Positions 36,916 through 45,497 of a stretch of 64,000 nucleotides of DNA are shown here, piece after piece. The translations under genes were made by a program, and so were the position numbers. Source of the DNA: Sphingobium sp. SCG-1 (GTDB taxonomy: Bacteria; Pseudomonadota; Alphaproteobacteria; Sphingomonadales; Sphingomonadaceae); NCBI RefSeq assembly GCF_002953135.1, contig NZ_CP026372.1, positions 558,001 through 622,000 of the forward strand, given 5' to 3'. How positions within the stretch are numbered: the stretch's first letter is position 1; each line of letters opens with the position of its first letter. The notes below the pieces were generated by a model. The model searched no databases and was not told the DNA's origin. It saw only the letters and a list, made by a program, of their open reading frames with translations.

Positions 36916-37837
36916 CAATCCGGAGATAGTAGCGTGGATCCATGTCGCCGCCACGGTCTGCCAGATAGCCGCCCAGTAGATTGCCAAGGACCAGCGCGCT
37001 GGCCACTGTGATACCGAACGAGAGGCCGATATCCGCCAATGTCATGCCATGAATGCGGACCAACAGCGTCGGCCCCCATGCCAACATACCATATCCCGGG
37101 AACGATCCGGCAGCGACGATCAGCACGAGGTTACGATAGGTTTTGAGGCGCTAGAGCGTCTTGAATGTTTCCTTGAAACTCATGTTCTCTATCGCCTCGG
37201 CGATTCTGTCCGACTTGCCGCGCGGTATATCCTTCATAAACAATAGCGGCAGAGCTAGAAGAAGGCCCGGAACGCCGACCAGAATAAACGTCAACCGCCA
37301 GTCGAATGCCTGTGAAAGCCATCCACCCAGGGCGAAGCCCAGCCCCATAACGATCGATTGGGCGCCAGAAAGGACCGCGATGGCGCGCGCCTGCAAATTG
37401 GGCTCATACATCTCCGATGTGATCAAGTGACTGGCTGGAATGCCGCCGCTTTCGGAAACGGCCACGCCCACGCGCGTGAAGGCAAGTTGCCAGAATGTCT
37501 GTGCCAGTCCGCCTAGGCCGGTCAGAAGGCACCAGACAATAACGCAGCCTGCAAGCACTTTGCTGCGCGGTTTTCGTTCAGACAACCATGCGAGCGGAAT
37601 GGCGGCAGCCGCATAAAAGCCAGCGAACCTCAGTCCGGTCAGGAAACCCATGGCGGTGTCGGACACCCCGAACTCTCGCTTTATCGGTTCGAGCAGGATA
37701 CCCACAATTTGCCGGTCAATATAATTTGCGACTGCGACGAGGCAGAGCACAGCCATTATGCAGTTGCGCGCAAAGGGGCGGGTGGCTGGGGTCACTGCTC
37801 TTCCCGTCGAACTAGTTTCGCGCATCCACCTCTCCAT
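36916..37837 (-). pseudogene. MFS transporter, interrupted by an amber codon and cut at its 3' side
   Basis: The first 228 codons read as a normal MFS half: 'VANYIDRQIVGILLEPIK', 'AIPLAWLSERKPRS' (motif A) and 'FALGGWLSQAFDWR'. A TAG at 37151-37153 stops it, but the same frame continues beyond with 'RLKTYRNLVLIVAAGSFPG' and 'GNLLGGYLADRGG', then switches at about 36915 into an SDR without a stop. So one nonsense mutation and one deletion are present. The intact relative would be a 12-TM spinster-like or anion:cation symporter-like protein. Confidence 0.82.
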
Positions 37838-38151
37838 CCGCAGATGAGGCTAGAAAATTCAGCTATTATCGTTCGATATCAATCATATGGCAGCGCTCAT
37901 CGGGTCAAATGAGGTCCGATGGTTCCTTCTTGCTTTCGGTTTTAATTAGTTTAATCATAGTACCTGTTAGGGTGCAATTGGAGTTAGTGTCAGGCGTTCT
38001 GGGGGACATGCTTCAACGGCGAATCTGCGCTCGTGAGGCAGCCGACCACTAAGTCCAATTGCACAACCTTTTGGGAAGCCGCGTAACAAGGCTGCGGCGT
38101 AATGATGGGCAAACGCCATCATGCGCTGAATATAGAGGGAGGAGTGTGAAT
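37838..38151. promoter_or_regulatory. Upstream region of the first TonB receptor gene
   Basis: No gene. The stretch at about 37935-37975 is A/T-rich with TTTTAATTAGTTTAATCAT and should hold the receptor promoter. GGGAGGAG at about 38138-38145 is the receptor's ribosome site. The copy of the 17-bp palindrome found at 61-63 kb does not occur here. Confidence 0.45.
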
Positions 38152-40500
38152 ATGCAGAAATTCATGAAATTTGCCTTGTGTTCCACTGCGCTGTGCGGCG
38201 TGAGCGCTCCTGCGTTCGCTCAAGGTGCCGGCGCAGGTGATAATCCGAGCCAAGGGGGACTTGCGGATATCGTCGTGACGGCGCGCAAGATCTCCGAAAG
38301 CCTTCAAGATGTCCCGATCGCGATCACTGCGGTTTCCGACGAGACAATGCGCAATTTGCAGATTGCAAACTATTCGGACCTGTCGCGGATCACGCCTAGC
38401 CTGTTCATTACGCGTTACAATTCCAATCCGGCTTCGCCGCTCATTACGATCCGTGGTGTTGCGCAGCAGGATGTTATCCTGAACATCGACACGCCAATCG
38501 GGGTATATGTTGACGGGGTTTATTATCCCCACTCGTTCGGCCTGGACGCGTCAATGATCGATATCCAGCGCGTTGAGGTTCTCAAGGGCCCTCAGGGAAC
38601 GTTGTTCGGCAGAAACACGACCGGGGGCGCGATTAGCGTCACTTCGCGCGATCCCGATCTGAATGAATTGGGCGGCTTCATCGACGCCAGGGCTGGCAAC
38701 TACGGAGCGGTCAACCTCAACGCTGCGGTCAATGTGCCATTGATCAAGGACAAGCTTGCTCTGCGTATGGTCGGGTCGCAGGTCGCGCGCGACGGCTATG
38801 GCCACGACAGCTCGGGTCGCTCGCTCAATGATGAGCGGTCGCAGTTCATTCGTGCCAAATTGCGATGGGAGCCAAGCGACTCTTTGAGGGTTGTGTTGTC
38901 CGGCGATTATCAGAAGCTGACCAACCATGGTTCGGCCACGCATCTGACAGGCGTGAACGACATGCCTTCCACCGTCGCCAACACGCCTGCTATCGCGGGT
39001 GCTTTCCGGCAAGTCGCGGCCCAATCGGGCCTGACACAGTCCAATGCCGATCTGCTGACCGCCCGTAATATCCTGGCGAGCTACATATATGGTGCGGCGA
39101 ATGGACCGACGAACTTCTATGATTCGGTTAGTGCTACACCTCAGTCGAACTTTTTCGCAGGCCGGGGGCAGCGCGGCTATTTCTCTGGCGGCGGCGTCGG
39201 GCTCGACATCAATTATGACTTCTCGGACAGCATGACACTCCGGTCGATCACGTCGTTCCGCAGCTTTAAGCGTGAGGATTTGAACGAGCTTGACGGCACG
39301 CCTTTTAACATTCTGTTCGCGGACAGCTACAGCAATTCGGACTACTACGCACAGGAACTGCAGCTTGTGGGGAAGATGGAGCGGTTTGACTGGATCGTCG
39401 GCGCCTATGCCAATATCGAGAATGCTTTCGAGGGATCGCAATCTGAGTCCGTGCCAGCCGTAAACCCGAACAACCCCAACAATAATATCGCCGAACTAAA
39501 GCAGACGAGCGAGGCACTGTTTGCACAGGCAACATATAGCTTTACCGACGAGCTACGGTTTACCGGGGGTGCGCGCTATACTTGGGAAAGTAAGGACAAC
39601 GTCTCGGGCAACAACGTCGGACTCGCCCGTACCTGCTCGATTCCCGTGTCACTTCTGGATACTCCGAGCGTTTGCAAGGCGACGTTCAAAAACAACTTCT
39701 CCGACTGGTCGTACCTCGCCACCCTTGATTTCAAGCCGAGCGAGCGGGTCCTGCTCTACGCGAAGACCTCCCGTGGCTTCAAAGGCGGCGGCCAGAACAT
39801 CCGGGGTTCGGGTAACATTGCTTCCTTCGCGCCATTTGCCCCCGAGACAGTGACCGACTACGAATTAGGGTTCAAGACGGACATGCTCAACCGCCGGCTT
39901 CGGGTTAACGGCGCCGTCTATTATTCCGACTATAACGACATTCAGCGCAGCGCCCGCATATTGGCTCCAGGTGGCGCGGTTGTCTCGCTCGTCACCAATG
40001 CTGCCAAGGCCCGCATCAAAGGTGCAGAGCTGGAAGTAACGGCGCAGCCTGTGCCGGAACTGACGCTCGGATTTTCCGGTTCGGTAACAGATGCCAAGTA
40101 CAAAACGTTCAATGATGCGCAGTTTGGCGACCGTTCCAGAGAAGTGTTCCCGATCCCCAAATATATGTATGCGGTAACAGGCGTATACGAGATCCCAACT
40201 TCTAACGGGACGGTAAAGCTCGCGGCTGATTGGTCTTGGCGCAGTCGAGTGGTTTTCGCACCGGCAGCGATTTTCAACAGTCAGGTCGCTCAGGCAAGTT
40301 ATGGCCTGCTAAATAGCCGGGTTTCCTACGAGATTGAGGCTATGGGTGTTGAAATTGCCGGGTTCGTAAAGAACCTGACCAAGAAGGAATATTACGCGGC
40401 CAGTGGGTCCTTCGACAATTCACTGGGCTTCAACGTCAACTATGTCGGTTCCCCACGCACCTATGGGATCCAAGTCATCAAAAGGTTTGGAGGCGGCTGA
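38152..40500 (+). CDS. TonB-dependent outer-membrane receptor
   Basis: 782 residues. The start at 38152 follows GGGAGGAG and gives a clean signal peptide (residues 1-24, 'FALCSTALCGVSAPAFA'). The TonB-box-like segment 'ADIVVTARK' comes next, then the plug with 'VPIAITAVSDE' and 'VLKGPQGTLFGRNTTGGAI', then the 22-strand barrel with 'YAKTSRGFKGGG' and the end 'YGIQVIKRFGGG'. It should import a substrate too large or too hydrophobic for porins. Its position just before a crotonase/SDR operon suggests that it brings in the same compound. Confidence 0.93.
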   Translation: MQKFMKFALCSTALCGVSAPAFAQGAGAGDNPSQGGLADIVVTARKISESLQDVPIAITAVSDETMRNLQIANYSDLSRITPSLFITRYNSNPASPLITIRGVAQQDVILNIDTPIGVYVDGVYYPHSFGLDASMIDIQRVEVLKGPQGTLFGRNTTGGAISVTSRDPDLNELGGFIDARAGNYGAVNLNAAVNVPLIKDKLALRMVGSQVARDGYGHDSSGRSLNDERSQFIRAKLRWEPSDSLRVVLSGDYQKLTNHGSATHLTGVNDMPSTVANTPAIAGAFRQVAAQSGLTQSNADLLTARNILASYIYGAANGPTNFYDSVSATPQSNFFAGRGQRGYFSGGGVGLDINYDFSDSMTLRSITSFRSFKREDLNELDGTPFNILFADSYSNSDYYAQELQLVGKMERFDWIVGAYANIENAFEGSQSESVPAVNPNNPNNNIAELKQTSEALFAQATYSFTDELRFTGGARYTWESKDNVSGNNVGLARTCSIPVSLLDTPSVCKATFKNNFSDWSYLATLDFKPSERVLLYAKTSRGFKGGGQNIRGSGNIASFAPFAPETVTDYELGFKTDMLNRRLRVNGAVYYSDYNDIQRSARILAPGGAVVSLVTNAAKARIKGAELEVTAQPVPELTLGFSGSVTDAKYKTFNDAQFGDRSREVFPIPKYMYAVTGVYEIPTSNGTVKLAADWSWRSRVVFAPAAIFNSQVAQASYGLLNSRVSYEIEAMGVEIAGFVKNLTKKEYYAASGSFDNSLGFNVNYVGSPRTYGIQVIKRFGGG

Positions 40501-40683
40501 GTTTGCTCCGGGCGCGGCATGGCGCTGCCCCTTGGAAACTGCAATCGTGCGTAGCATGAGGCGTTTAAAATAGGGGTATTCCGACGCAGAAAGACGCTGC
40601 CTTGTTTTCGGTCAGTTGAGACGATGACTGGCTGATCTCGATAGGATTAATCTGGAAATCGACGCAGGTGTTGGAGGTTTAAC

Positions 40684-41499
40684 GTGGGCACTTTGGAACG
40701 GCCGGCTTTCGGCACTCCCAATTATGAAACCTTTATATATGAAAAATCGAATGATGGCGTCGCAACGATCACCCTTAATCGGCCAGATCGCCTTAACTCC
40801 TTCAGCCGCCCGATGGGTGTCGAATTCAAGCACGTCTGGGAGCGCGTCAAGTGGGATGACGACGTAAAGGTCGTCGTCCTCCAGGCGGCAGGCGACCGCG
40901 CATTCAGCACCGGGGCGGACGTCAAAGAAGGGGGTTGGGCAGATCCGACGATCAGCCCTTTCGACTGGGACGATCCGGGCGAATCGCTCGGCCCGAAGCA
41001 GAATAAGATGTGGAAGCCTATGATCTGCGCCGTGCATGGCATGTGTGCGGCGGGCGCTTTTTACTGGGTCAACGAGGCCGATATCGTAATATGTTCCGAA
41101 GACGCGCAGTTCTTCGATCCTCATGTGACATTTGGCATGGTTGCAGCAGTTGAACCGACAGGGTTGCTTGGCCGTATACCTTATGCTGAGATCATGCGGA
41201 TGGCCTTGCTTGGCAATGATGAACGCATCGGCGCGGAAACGGCGCTTCGCATCGGGCTTGTTAGCGAAATTACAACGCGTCAGGGACTTTGGCCGCGCGC
41301 CCATGAACTGGCGGCCATCGTTGCACAAAAGCCCCTGGTGGCACTGCAAGGCACGGTGAAGGCGGTCTGGGAAGCACGGGATCTGCCGCCATCAATCGCG
41401 ACGAAGATGACGCTCAGTTACCCGCAGATCGGCAATCGCGTTGCGCAGGAAGGACTTGAGCGTAGCACCGTGCCCAAAGCGAAGTGGAAACTGCGCTGA
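40684..41499 (+). CDS. Enoyl-CoA hydratase/isomerase family protein
   Basis: 271 residues, GTG start with GGAGG ahead. 'AAGDRAFSTGADVKEGG' and 'HGMCAAGAFYWVNEADI' give the two oxyanion-hole loops of the crotonase fold. Neither catalytic Glu is at its usual place: the segments are 'AGAFYW' and 'FDPHVTFGMVAA'. An ordinary hydratase is unlikely; a hydrolase, isomerase or decarboxylase-like reaction on a ring CoA ester is possible. First gene of a four-gene operon. Confidence 0.88.
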   Translation: MGTLERPAFGTPNYETFIYEKSNDGVATITLNRPDRLNSFSRPMGVEFKHVWERVKWDDDVKVVVLQAAGDRAFSTGADVKEGGWADPTISPFDWDDPGESLGPKQNKMWKPMICAVHGMCAAGAFYWVNEADIVICSEDAQFFDPHVTFGMVAAVEPTGLLGRIPYAEIMRMALLGNDERIGAETALRIGLVSEITTRQGLWPRAHELAAIVAQKPLVALQGTVKAVWEARDLPPSIATKMTLSYPQIGNRVAQEGLERSTVPKAKWKLR

Positions 41500-41534
41500 T
41501 GGGCATGACCGACCAAGCCTGAGAGAGGGGCAGA

Positions 41535-42329
41535 ATGGATTTCGGGATCGCGGGGAAAGTCGCACTGAGCGGGGGTGGTAGCAAGGGAATGGGCCGTTGC
41601 ATTTCCGAAGAGCTAGCACGCGAGGGCGCCATGGTCGTAGTCGCGGCACGCGGCCTTGAGGCCGTTGAGGAGACCATCAGGGCTATCCACAAGGCCGGAG
41701 GCAAAGCCACTGGCGTCTCTGCCGATATGAGCACGAAAGACGGCATATCGAAAGCTGTCGCCCATGCAAAGGCTGAATATGGTTCGCCCGATATCGTCGT
41801 TTCCAACGTATATGGCCCCACCCACGGCCGCTGGGAAGAGACGAAGGACGAGGATTTCTTCGACGCCTACAAAAGCATAGTGATGAGCCAGCTCTACCTT
41901 AGCCGGATGGTGCTGCCGCATATGAAGGCGCAGCGCTGGGGACGGATCGTCTGTATCAACTCAATTGCCTCGAAGGAGCCGCATCGGGAACTCCCCCTGG
42001 TGACAGCCAATGTCAGCCGCGTCGCCGCGACGGCCCTCAACAAATCCATCTCCGATGAATTGTGCCGCTATGGCATCACGATCAATACCATCGGTACGGG
42101 CAGCTTCGCGACCGAACGGCACATTTCCTACATGCGTAAGCAGGCGTTGGCAGGCGTTGGCAATTTTGATCCCGACGATCCGAATAAGCGCGACGACATC
42201 CCCGCTGGCCGGATCGGCGATCCTGAGGAAATGGCGGCAATGGTCGCGTTTCTGTGCTCGGCGCGGGCCAGTTATGTGACAGGGCAGTTCATAGTTGTGG
42301 ACGGCGGCCGCGTGCGCTCGCTCGTTTGA
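41535..42329 (+). CDS. SDR family protein lacking the Y-x-x-x-K pair
   Basis: 264 residues. The Rossmann start 'LSGGGSKGMGRCISEELARE' and the end 'VTGQFIVVDGGR' are standard. In the active-site helix, however, the sequence is 'LPLVTANVSRVAATALNKS', with no Tyr four residues before a Lys. The Ser in 'NSIASKE' is kept. SDRs of the 'SNxxR' subgroup share this feature; they may use another base or be non-catalytic. AGAGGGG lies ahead of the ATG. Confidence 0.85.
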   Translation: MDFGIAGKVALSGGGSKGMGRCISEELAREGAMVVVAARGLEAVEETIRAIHKAGGKATGVSADMSTKDGISKAVAHAKAEYGSPDIVVSNVYGPTHGRWEETKDEDFFDAYKSIVMSQLYLSRMVLPHMKAQRWGRIVCINSIASKEPHRELPLVTANVSRVAATALNKSISDELCRYGITINTIGTGSFATERHISYMRKQALAGVGNFDPDDPNKRDDIPAGRIGDPEEMAAMVAFLCSARASYVTGQFIVVDGGRVRSLV

Positions 42330-42369
42330 GCCCGGCAGCCGCGTGGCGAGATTTTAAAAGAAGGCAGTT

Positions 42370-43206
42370 ATGAGTAGAAAGCGCGCGTTGGTAACCGGTG
42401 CAAGCCGGGGCATTGGCAAGGCGATTAGTTTGGCTCTGGCCGCAGCGGGTTATGACGTCGTCATATCCGCGCGAACGGTAAAAAGCGGAACCAACTACGA
42501 CAATTCGTTGACGGTGCACAAAACCGATATGCGCCCGCTTCCCGGAAGTCTGGAAGAGACGGCTGGCGAAATCCAGAAGCTCGGCGGTCGGGCGCTGACG
42601 GTCGCTGCGGACCTTACCGACCGGGTTTCTGTCGGAGCATGCGCGCAGCGTGTTCTTGATGAGTGGGGCGGCGTAGATCTGGTAGTGCATAATGGCCGCT
42701 ATATCGGTCCGGGCATCATGGACGTCTTCCTCGACACGCCCTTGGACGCCTATCCCAAGTTCTTCGAGGCGCACTGCATGGCCCCGATCATCCTGACGCG
42801 CGCGCTCCTGCCCGGAATGCTGGAGCGCGGGCAGGGGGACTTCGTCAATATCACCTCATCCTCTGCCTATAACACGCCGCCCGCACCGGCAGGGAAAGGC
42901 GGTTGGGGGCTGGGCTATGCCGTCGGCAAGGCTTCGGGTCACCCCTTGATGGGCACATTGCACGCTGAATTCAGCGGGAAGGGCATTCGCGCCTTCAATG
43001 TCCAGCCGGGCTTCGTTGGCACGGAACGCAACGAGATCATAATAGCCGACATCGGCAGGGAGCTGAAAAACGCCGCACCGCCTGCCGCCATTGGCGCCGT
43101 TGTGGTGTGGCTTCTGCAAAGCGGGGAAAGCGCGCAATATTCAGGAACTTCCGTCGAGGCACAGGACATCTGCCTTGAGAGAAAACTCTACCCCAGCTGG
43201 AAGTGA
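42370..43206 (+). CDS. SDR family oxidoreductase
   Basis: 278 residues with 'VTGASRGIGKAISLALAAAG', Ser in 'ITSSSAYNTPP', and the catalytic pair in 'GYAVGKASG'. An insertion of about 35 residues after strand 2 ('DNSLTVHKTDMRPLPGSL') makes it longer than classical SDRs. It should be an alcohol or hydroxyacyl dehydrogenase. Third in order after the crotonase and the atypical SDR. Confidence 0.88.
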   Translation: MSRKRALVTGASRGIGKAISLALAAAGYDVVISARTVKSGTNYDNSLTVHKTDMRPLPGSLEETAGEIQKLGGRALTVAADLTDRVSVGACAQRVLDEWGGVDLVVHNGRYIGPGIMDVFLDTPLDAYPKFFEAHCMAPIILTRALLPGMLERGQGDFVNITSSSAYNTPPAPAGKGGWGLGYAVGKASGHPLMGTLHAEFSGKGIRAFNVQPGFVGTERNEIIIADIGRELKNAAPPAAIGAVVVWLLQSGESAQYSGTSVEAQDICLERKLYPSWK

Positions 43207-43248
43207 CGATCGATTGTCGGGCCGTATGCAACCTGGAAAGGAACAGAG

Positions 43249-43878
43249 GTGATCGTTCAACTTAAGGGACTGGATGATGGCGAGAAGCCCGCCCTGCTAG
43301 TGGTGGAGTGCCAGAACCGGATGACAAACCCTGACTACGCCGACCCCAATCGCAAGGGATTGATGGAGCAAGTCGTGTCACGTGAAATCATCGGCAAGAT
43401 CAACATACTGGCCGATGCATTTCGCGCGGCGGGGCACCCAGTCATATTTGCGACGATCGTCTTACGTTCCGGTTTCGAAGGTTTTCGGGTGAACTGCCGG
43501 TTGTCCGCGCAGTTAGTCGAGAACGGTCAGTTGGTGGATGGCAATCCGGCTGCTCGACTAAACGATCATCTGCGGATTAGGCGTAGCGACATCGTTGCGA
43601 ATCGGCGTCACGGCATGGCGATTTTCACAGGCACAGATATGGATGCAACGCTGCGCGGCTTCGGTGTCGATACGGTGGTACTTGCAGGCGTTTCGACCAA
43701 TATTGCGCTCCCCTCCAGCACTGCGGAGGCCATTGGTCTTGGTTATAATGTGGTATTGGCCGAGGATTGTTCTGCGGGCGGCTCAGCTGAGACGCATGAG
43801 ATGCAGATCACCAAGCATCTTCCCTTTCTGGCCACTATTGCGTCGAGCAGAGACATCATGGCGGCAATTGGGCAATAA
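43249..43878 (+). CDS. Isochorismatase-fold protein without the cysteine-hydrolase triad
   Basis: 209 residues, GTG start. The fold is clear from 'ALLVVECQNRM', 'GTDMDATLRGFGVDTVVLAG' and 'VSTNIALPSSTAEAIGLGY'. In cysteine hydrolases of the family the triad is Asp (in 'xxDxQ'), Lys and Cys; here the Asp is Glu and the Cys is Ala, and no Lys is seen at the middle position. It may therefore be a true isochorismatase-like or non-hydrolytic member. It ends the crotonase/SDR operon. Confidence 0.82.
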   Translation: MIVQLKGLDDGEKPALLVVECQNRMTNPDYADPNRKGLMEQVVSREIIGKINILADAFRAAGHPVIFATIVLRSGFEGFRVNCRLSAQLVENGQLVDGNPAARLNDHLRIRRSDIVANRRHGMAIFTGTDMDATLRGFGVDTVVLAGVSTNIALPSSTAEAIGLGYNVVLAEDCSAGGSAETHEMQITKHLPFLATIASSRDIMAAIGQ

Positions 43879-43980
43879 CGGCTTACTAGGTAAGTTCGAT
43901 CGCGCCAAAGTGGCGGAAGCGGCAAGCGCAGCTTGATCTGACTTGAGCGATAACGATCATAATCGCCTGATATGCTCTTG

Positions 43981-44383
43981 TCATTCCTCCACTATAAGCC
44001 AATCAAGACCGGAGCTTGATCCTGCCCTTATTTCCTCCTCGATCGTCAAGCGAATCTGTCTGATGGTGTCGGCGGCGACGGCAAGTTGGTCGCGTGATAT
44101 GTTGCGCATCAGCGATGCGCTCCATTTCTCGCGCCGCTCCTTCGCACCTTCATAAAGTTCACGGCCGTGATCGGTGAGTACGAGTAGGCAGGCCCTGGCA
44201 TGATCGGGAATTTCCCGGCTGTCGACATAGTCAAGTTCGGTCAGACGGTCGACGATGCGCTGAATGGCCTGCCGCGAATAGCCTAGGCTCCGCGCAATAT
44301 TTCGACACCGTGGGAGGCGTTCTTGCTGCGACGATCGAGGTGAGAACGATGCTTTGCGCGCCGGTGATGCGGTTGTCTCCCAA
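43981..44383 (-). pseudogene. MarR-family regulator, frameshifted and N-terminally short
   Basis: Hand translation of the minus strand gives 'DNRITGAQSIVLTSIVAA', 'TPPTVS', then after a one-base slip at an AAA run (about 44306) 'NIARSLGYSRQAIQRIVDRL', 'LDYVDSREIPDHARACLLV', 'LTDHGRELYEGAKERR' and a C-terminal dimerisation helix, stopping at 43981. This is the winged-helix part of a MarR repressor. The usual first 30 residues are missing: a stop lies just upstream of the first usable codon (TTG at 44383). It diverges from the phosphotransferase gene at 44395. As read it is not functional. Confidence 0.82.
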
Positions 44384-44394
44384 GGATCGTTATT

Positions 44395-45495
44395 ATGAAG
44401 GCGACCCAGGCTGATCTAGAGACATTGGCAAGCCTCGCGCCCCGTGAACGGCTGGATCCCTGGCTAGCGGATAATGTGCGGGAGCTTGGCGATGGCCCTC
44501 TTATCATCAATTTTCTGCACGGAGGAACAAGCAATACCGTTTTCACCGTGAGCCGCGGCGGATCTCAGGGCGTCTTGCGCCGAACGCCGTTGACGCCACC
44601 CCCCTGGCAGCGCCAAGAGCATAATGCGCGAGGCGCGGGTCCTGAAAGCGCTGCAGCGGTCGGATGTACCGCATCCGCATGTCTATGCAGTTGCGACGAT
44701 CCGAGCGTCATTGGCTCACCCTTCTTCGTGATGGAACGGGTCAAAGGGTGGGCGCCCGGACTGACTGAGGGCGATACGGTCAATATGGCGCCGTTCGACT
44801 GCTTGCCGTACAAATATGGTGTACCATTCGCGATGGTTGATGCCCTCGTGCGGCTGGCACGCATCGACTATAAGGCAATAGGCCACGCGGACTTCGGCAG
44901 GCCAGATAGGTTTCTCGACCGGCAAGTCGACCGCTGGCTGAGCCAGCTGGATAGCGACCCCGAACTATATGACTACCCCGGTCGAAGAATCCCGGGCTTC
45001 GACTACGTCACCGACTGGTTGCGCGCCAATCAGCCGAACAGCTTCGTTCCGGGGATCATGCATGGGGATGTCGGCCTGCCCAATGCTCTTTTTGCGCCAG
45101 GGCCGCCAGCACAGGTTACAGCACTTATCGATTGGGAACTGGCGACAATTGGCGATCCGCTGCTCGATCTGGGCGGTTTCGTTCACTCTATGTGCGATGA
45201 ACGAGAACCGTGCCGGGTGCCGCAACATGGAAGTCTGCGGGTAGATGACTATCCGACGCGTCAGGCACTCGCGCCCTATTATGCCGCGGGCACGGGTGCC
45301 GATCCTGCAGCACTCGACTATTATATGGTGTTGGCAACTTATGAATGTCTGCATCGTGGAATACAAGGTGCACAGGCGGCGATAGGCCTGTTGCCCGCGT
45401 CGAGCGGATGCTTCTTCAGTGGTCTGGGGCTCCGGCGCGTTGCCGAGGCGCAACGCATCGCTCGATTGGTCGAGGGCCTCCCGGTGCCGGATTGA
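44395..45495 (+). CDS. Phosphotransferase family protein (APH/ACAD11-N type) with an out-of-frame patch
   Basis: 366 residues. The C-lobe is good: 'MHGDVGLPNALF' (catalytic loop) and 'IDWELATIGDPLLDLGGF' (metal site). Residues about 72-101 are nonsense in this frame; reading the same bases one frame over gives 'SAKSIMREARVLKALQRSD', which is the expected N-lobe helix. Two compensating indels therefore bracket about 90 bases, the first at a C-run near 44600. Relatives phosphorylate hydroxyacyl-CoA or small alcohols. The loss of the N-lobe helix would probably disable it. Divergent from the broken MarR gene. Confidence 0.75.
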   Translation: MKATQADLETLASLAPRERLDPWLADNVRELGDGPLIINFLHGGTSNTVFTVSRGGSQGVLRRTPLTPPPWQRQEHNARGAGPESAAAVGCTASACLCSCDDPSVIGSPFFVMERVKGWAPGLTEGDTVNMAPFDCLPYKYGVPFAMVDALVRLARIDYKAIGHADFGRPDRFLDRQVDRWLSQLDSDPELYDYPGRRIPGFDYVTDWLRANQPNSFVPGIMHGDVGLPNALFAPGPPAQVTALIDWELATIGDPLLDLGGFVHSMCDEREPCRVPQHGSLRVDDYPTRQALAPYYAAGTGADPAALDYYMVLATYECLHRGIQGAQAAIGLLPASSGCFFSGLGLRRVAEAQRIARLVEGLPVPD

Positions 45496-45497
45496 TC

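Noticed and set aside
38551..39441. A 296-codon minus-strand open frame inside the TonB receptor gene
   Set aside because: Antisense to a clear receptor barrel and without any family signature.
42135..42160. A 10-base tandem duplication (CAGGCGTTGG twice) in an SDR gene
   Set aside because: It lies in frame in a variable loop, occurs only once in the window and needs no special explanation.
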